Assembly (NCBI GenBank): GCA_022722495.1
Contig: JAIJLI010000123.1
Span: 1-6,637, forward strand
Length of the DNA: 6,637 bases
Direction: 5' to 3'
From: Dialister sp.
GTDB taxonomy: Bacteria; Bacillota; Negativicutes; Veillonellales; Dialisteraceae
The position numbers and the translations under genes are program-made. The notes below the pieces were generated by a model. The model ran no database searches. It was not told the DNA's origin and was given only the letters and a program-made list of their open reading frames with translations. This document shows, piece by piece, positions 5,796 through 6,637 of this stretch; positions within the stretch are counted from its first letter, which is position 1, and the number at the start of each line of letters is the position of its first letter.

Positions 5796-5836
5796 GCCTC
5801 CTATCCGGGAATGAGATCCGATCACGGATAAGAGGC
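5796..5836. other. Imperfect hairpin between two convergent terminators
   Basis: GCCTC (5796-5800) pairs with GAGGC (5832-5836) and TATCCG (5802-5807) with CGGATA (5825-5830), separated by one C/A mismatch, around a 17-nt loop. Neither side is followed by a T run, so it is not a typical terminator. It lies between the terminators of two converging transcripts. Confidence 0.6.
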
Positions 5837-5847
5837 ATCTCCTTCAT

Positions 5848-5885
5848 AAAAAAACCGCACCCTGCTCATCCCGGGGTGCGGTTTT
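5848..5885 (-). terminator. Rho-independent terminator of the metalloregulator gene
   Basis: AAAACCGCACCC (5851-5862) is perfectly complementary to GGGTGCGGTTTT (5874-5885). On the minus strand the hairpin ends in seven T residues (5854-5848). It starts 7 bp past the stop codon of the DtxR-family gene. Confidence 0.92.
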
Positions 5886-5892
5886 CTGATTC

Positions 5893-6552
5893 TTATTCGT
5901 CTTCTTCCTCATCATCGACAAAGATCTGCTGTGCCGCTTTATAGCTGAGAGACGTATTTCCCTTCGGCGTTTTCAGAAGGATCGGCCCTTCGTAAGGCTC
6001 CTTTTCCAGCACGGTAACGGGCATATCGATCTCGATCCCCTTACTCTGGATATAGTCCATCAGGCTGTAGTCCTCCATGACACGGCGCACATGGGTCTTC
6101 TCGCCCTCCTCCAGCTCGACAAGGACGCGGCTCGTGATGCCGCTCCTGCTGCCATCCACACGCGGGATCGGATCACCGTGCGGGCAGTACTCCGGATTTC
6201 CCAGATATGCATCGAGCTTGCTGCAGAGCTCCTCATTCGTATGATGCTCGAGGCCTTCTGCCAGCTCATGGGCTCCGCTCCATGAGAAATGCAGACACTT
6301 CACCAAAAAGACCTCCCACAGCGCATGATACCGCATAAGGCGTCCGGCTTCCCTGCGTCCCTTCTTCGTCATCCGGCTGCCTTTGTAGGCGGTGTAATCC
6401 ACGTAGCCCTGCTTCTGCAGCTTTGCAATCATTTCGCTGACAGACGGCGGCGATACATGAAGCATCTCGGAGAGCTCCTTATTCGTCACCAGTTCATGGC
6501 TTTCGCTGATGATGTAAATGGCCTTTAAGTAGTCTTCCTTCCCTGATGTCAT
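5893..6552 (-). CDS. DtxR/MntR-family metal-dependent transcriptional regulator
   Basis: This is a cytoplasmic repressor that binds DNA when loaded with Mn(II) or Fe(II). An ATG at 6558 exists, but AGAAGG abuts it directly; the next ATG at 6552 has that site 6 nt upstream and gives a usual start (MTSGKEDYLKAIY), so I use 6552 (219 residues). A winged HTH spans about 5-65 (ELSEMLHVSPPSVSEMIAKL, then KGSRMTKKG). The dimerisation and metal domain spans about 66-140. With this start the ligands fall on D7, H76, E80, E99, E102, H103, C123 and H125, which by my recollection are the positions used by streptococcal ScaR/SloR/MtsR. E99 replaces the Cys of DtxR and suggests manganese preference. K10 stands where B. 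subtilis MntR has E11. C-terminal residues 145-210 fit the SH3/FeoA-like third domain, and the end is very acidic. Target genes, such as a manganese transporter, are not in the window. Confidence 0.92.
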   Translation of the reverse strand: MTSGKEDYLKAIYIISESHELVTNKELSEMLHVSPPSVSEMIAKLQKQGYVDYTAYKGSRMTKKGRREAGRLMRYHALWEVFLVKCLHFSWSGAHELAEGLEHHTNEELCSKLDAYLGNPEYCPHGDPIPRVDGSRSGITSRVLVELEEGEKTHVRRVMEDYSLMDYIQSKGIEIDMPVTVLEKEPYEGPILLKTPKGNTSLSYKAAQQIFVDDEEEDE

Positions 6553-6580
6553 ATCCATCCTTCTTTCTGGAAGAGAGGAA

Positions 6581-6610
6581 ATAAAAATCCCTCATCCCCT
6601 AAATTTTTAT
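6581..6610. promoter_or_regulatory. AT-rich palindrome, possible operator of the metalloregulator
   Basis: ATAAAAAT (6581-6588) and ATTTTTAT (6603-6610) form a perfect inverted repeat with arms 22 bp apart, about two helical turns. Its right side overlaps a pair of same-direction TTAGG half-sites on the minus strand (6598-6602 and 6612-6616). It lies in the leader of the DtxR-family gene, downstream of the putative -10. Members of this family often repress themselves from such sites, but this sequence is not a known consensus, so the role is inferred. Confidence 0.4.
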
Positions 6611-6631
6611 GCCTAACGATTCATTGTAGAT

Positions 6632-6637
6632 ATTATA
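6632..6637 (-). promoter_or_regulatory. Putative -10 box of the metalloregulator gene
   Basis: The last six bases read TATAAT on the minus strand. Transcription would start near 6625, giving a leader of about 70 nt to the ATG at 6552 and placing the AT-rich palindrome just downstream of the start. The -35 would lie outside the window and cannot be judged. Confidence 0.45.

Overview
The window looks like ordinary chromosome from a moderately GC-rich, low-complexity-tolerant member of the Bacillota. A T-box leader, AGGAG-type ribosome binding sites and a DtxR/MntR regulator with Streptococcus/Staphylococcus-like metal ligands all fit, and the overall flavour resembles Negativicutes such as Dialister or Megasphaera. 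The genus is a guess from protein style, not a database match.

Layout. Left block (about 35-2712, minus strand): a three-gene polar amino-acid ABC importer (ATPase, permease, permease) behind an extended -10 promoter and a T-box riboswitch, ended by a strong hairpin at 35-72. The T-box specifier reads TGC (Cys) and the tRNA-end-binding bulge reads TGGA, which fits the U discriminator base of tRNA-Cys. The importer is therefore most likely for cystine/cysteine or a precursor, induced when charged tRNA-Cys is scarce. No substrate-binding protein gene is present.

Middle block (2800-5787, plus strand): starting from a near-consensus promoter divergent from the T-box promoter come an opine-dehydrogenase-family oxidoreductase, a secreted protein made of two related halves, and a protein with an unknown N-terminal region followed by two helix-turn-helix units. 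Each gene has its own ribosome binding site. A 14-bp-stem terminator closes the block. Just before the third gene lies a 140-bp tract of 20 heptanucleotide units (CYTGAAY). The same heptamer also occupies the extreme left edge of the window, beyond the importer terminator.

Right block (5851-6637, minus strand): a DtxR/MntR-family metal-dependent repressor, convergent with the middle block, with its own terminator. Its leader carries a -10 box at the window edge and an AT-rich palindrome that could be its own operator.

There are no rRNA or tRNA genes, insertion sequences, prophage genes or CRISPR array. The most notable items are the tRNA-Cys T-box on a transporter without a binding protein, the heptamer tract next to a two-HTH protein, and the placement of the same tract on both sides of a 4.75-kb segment.
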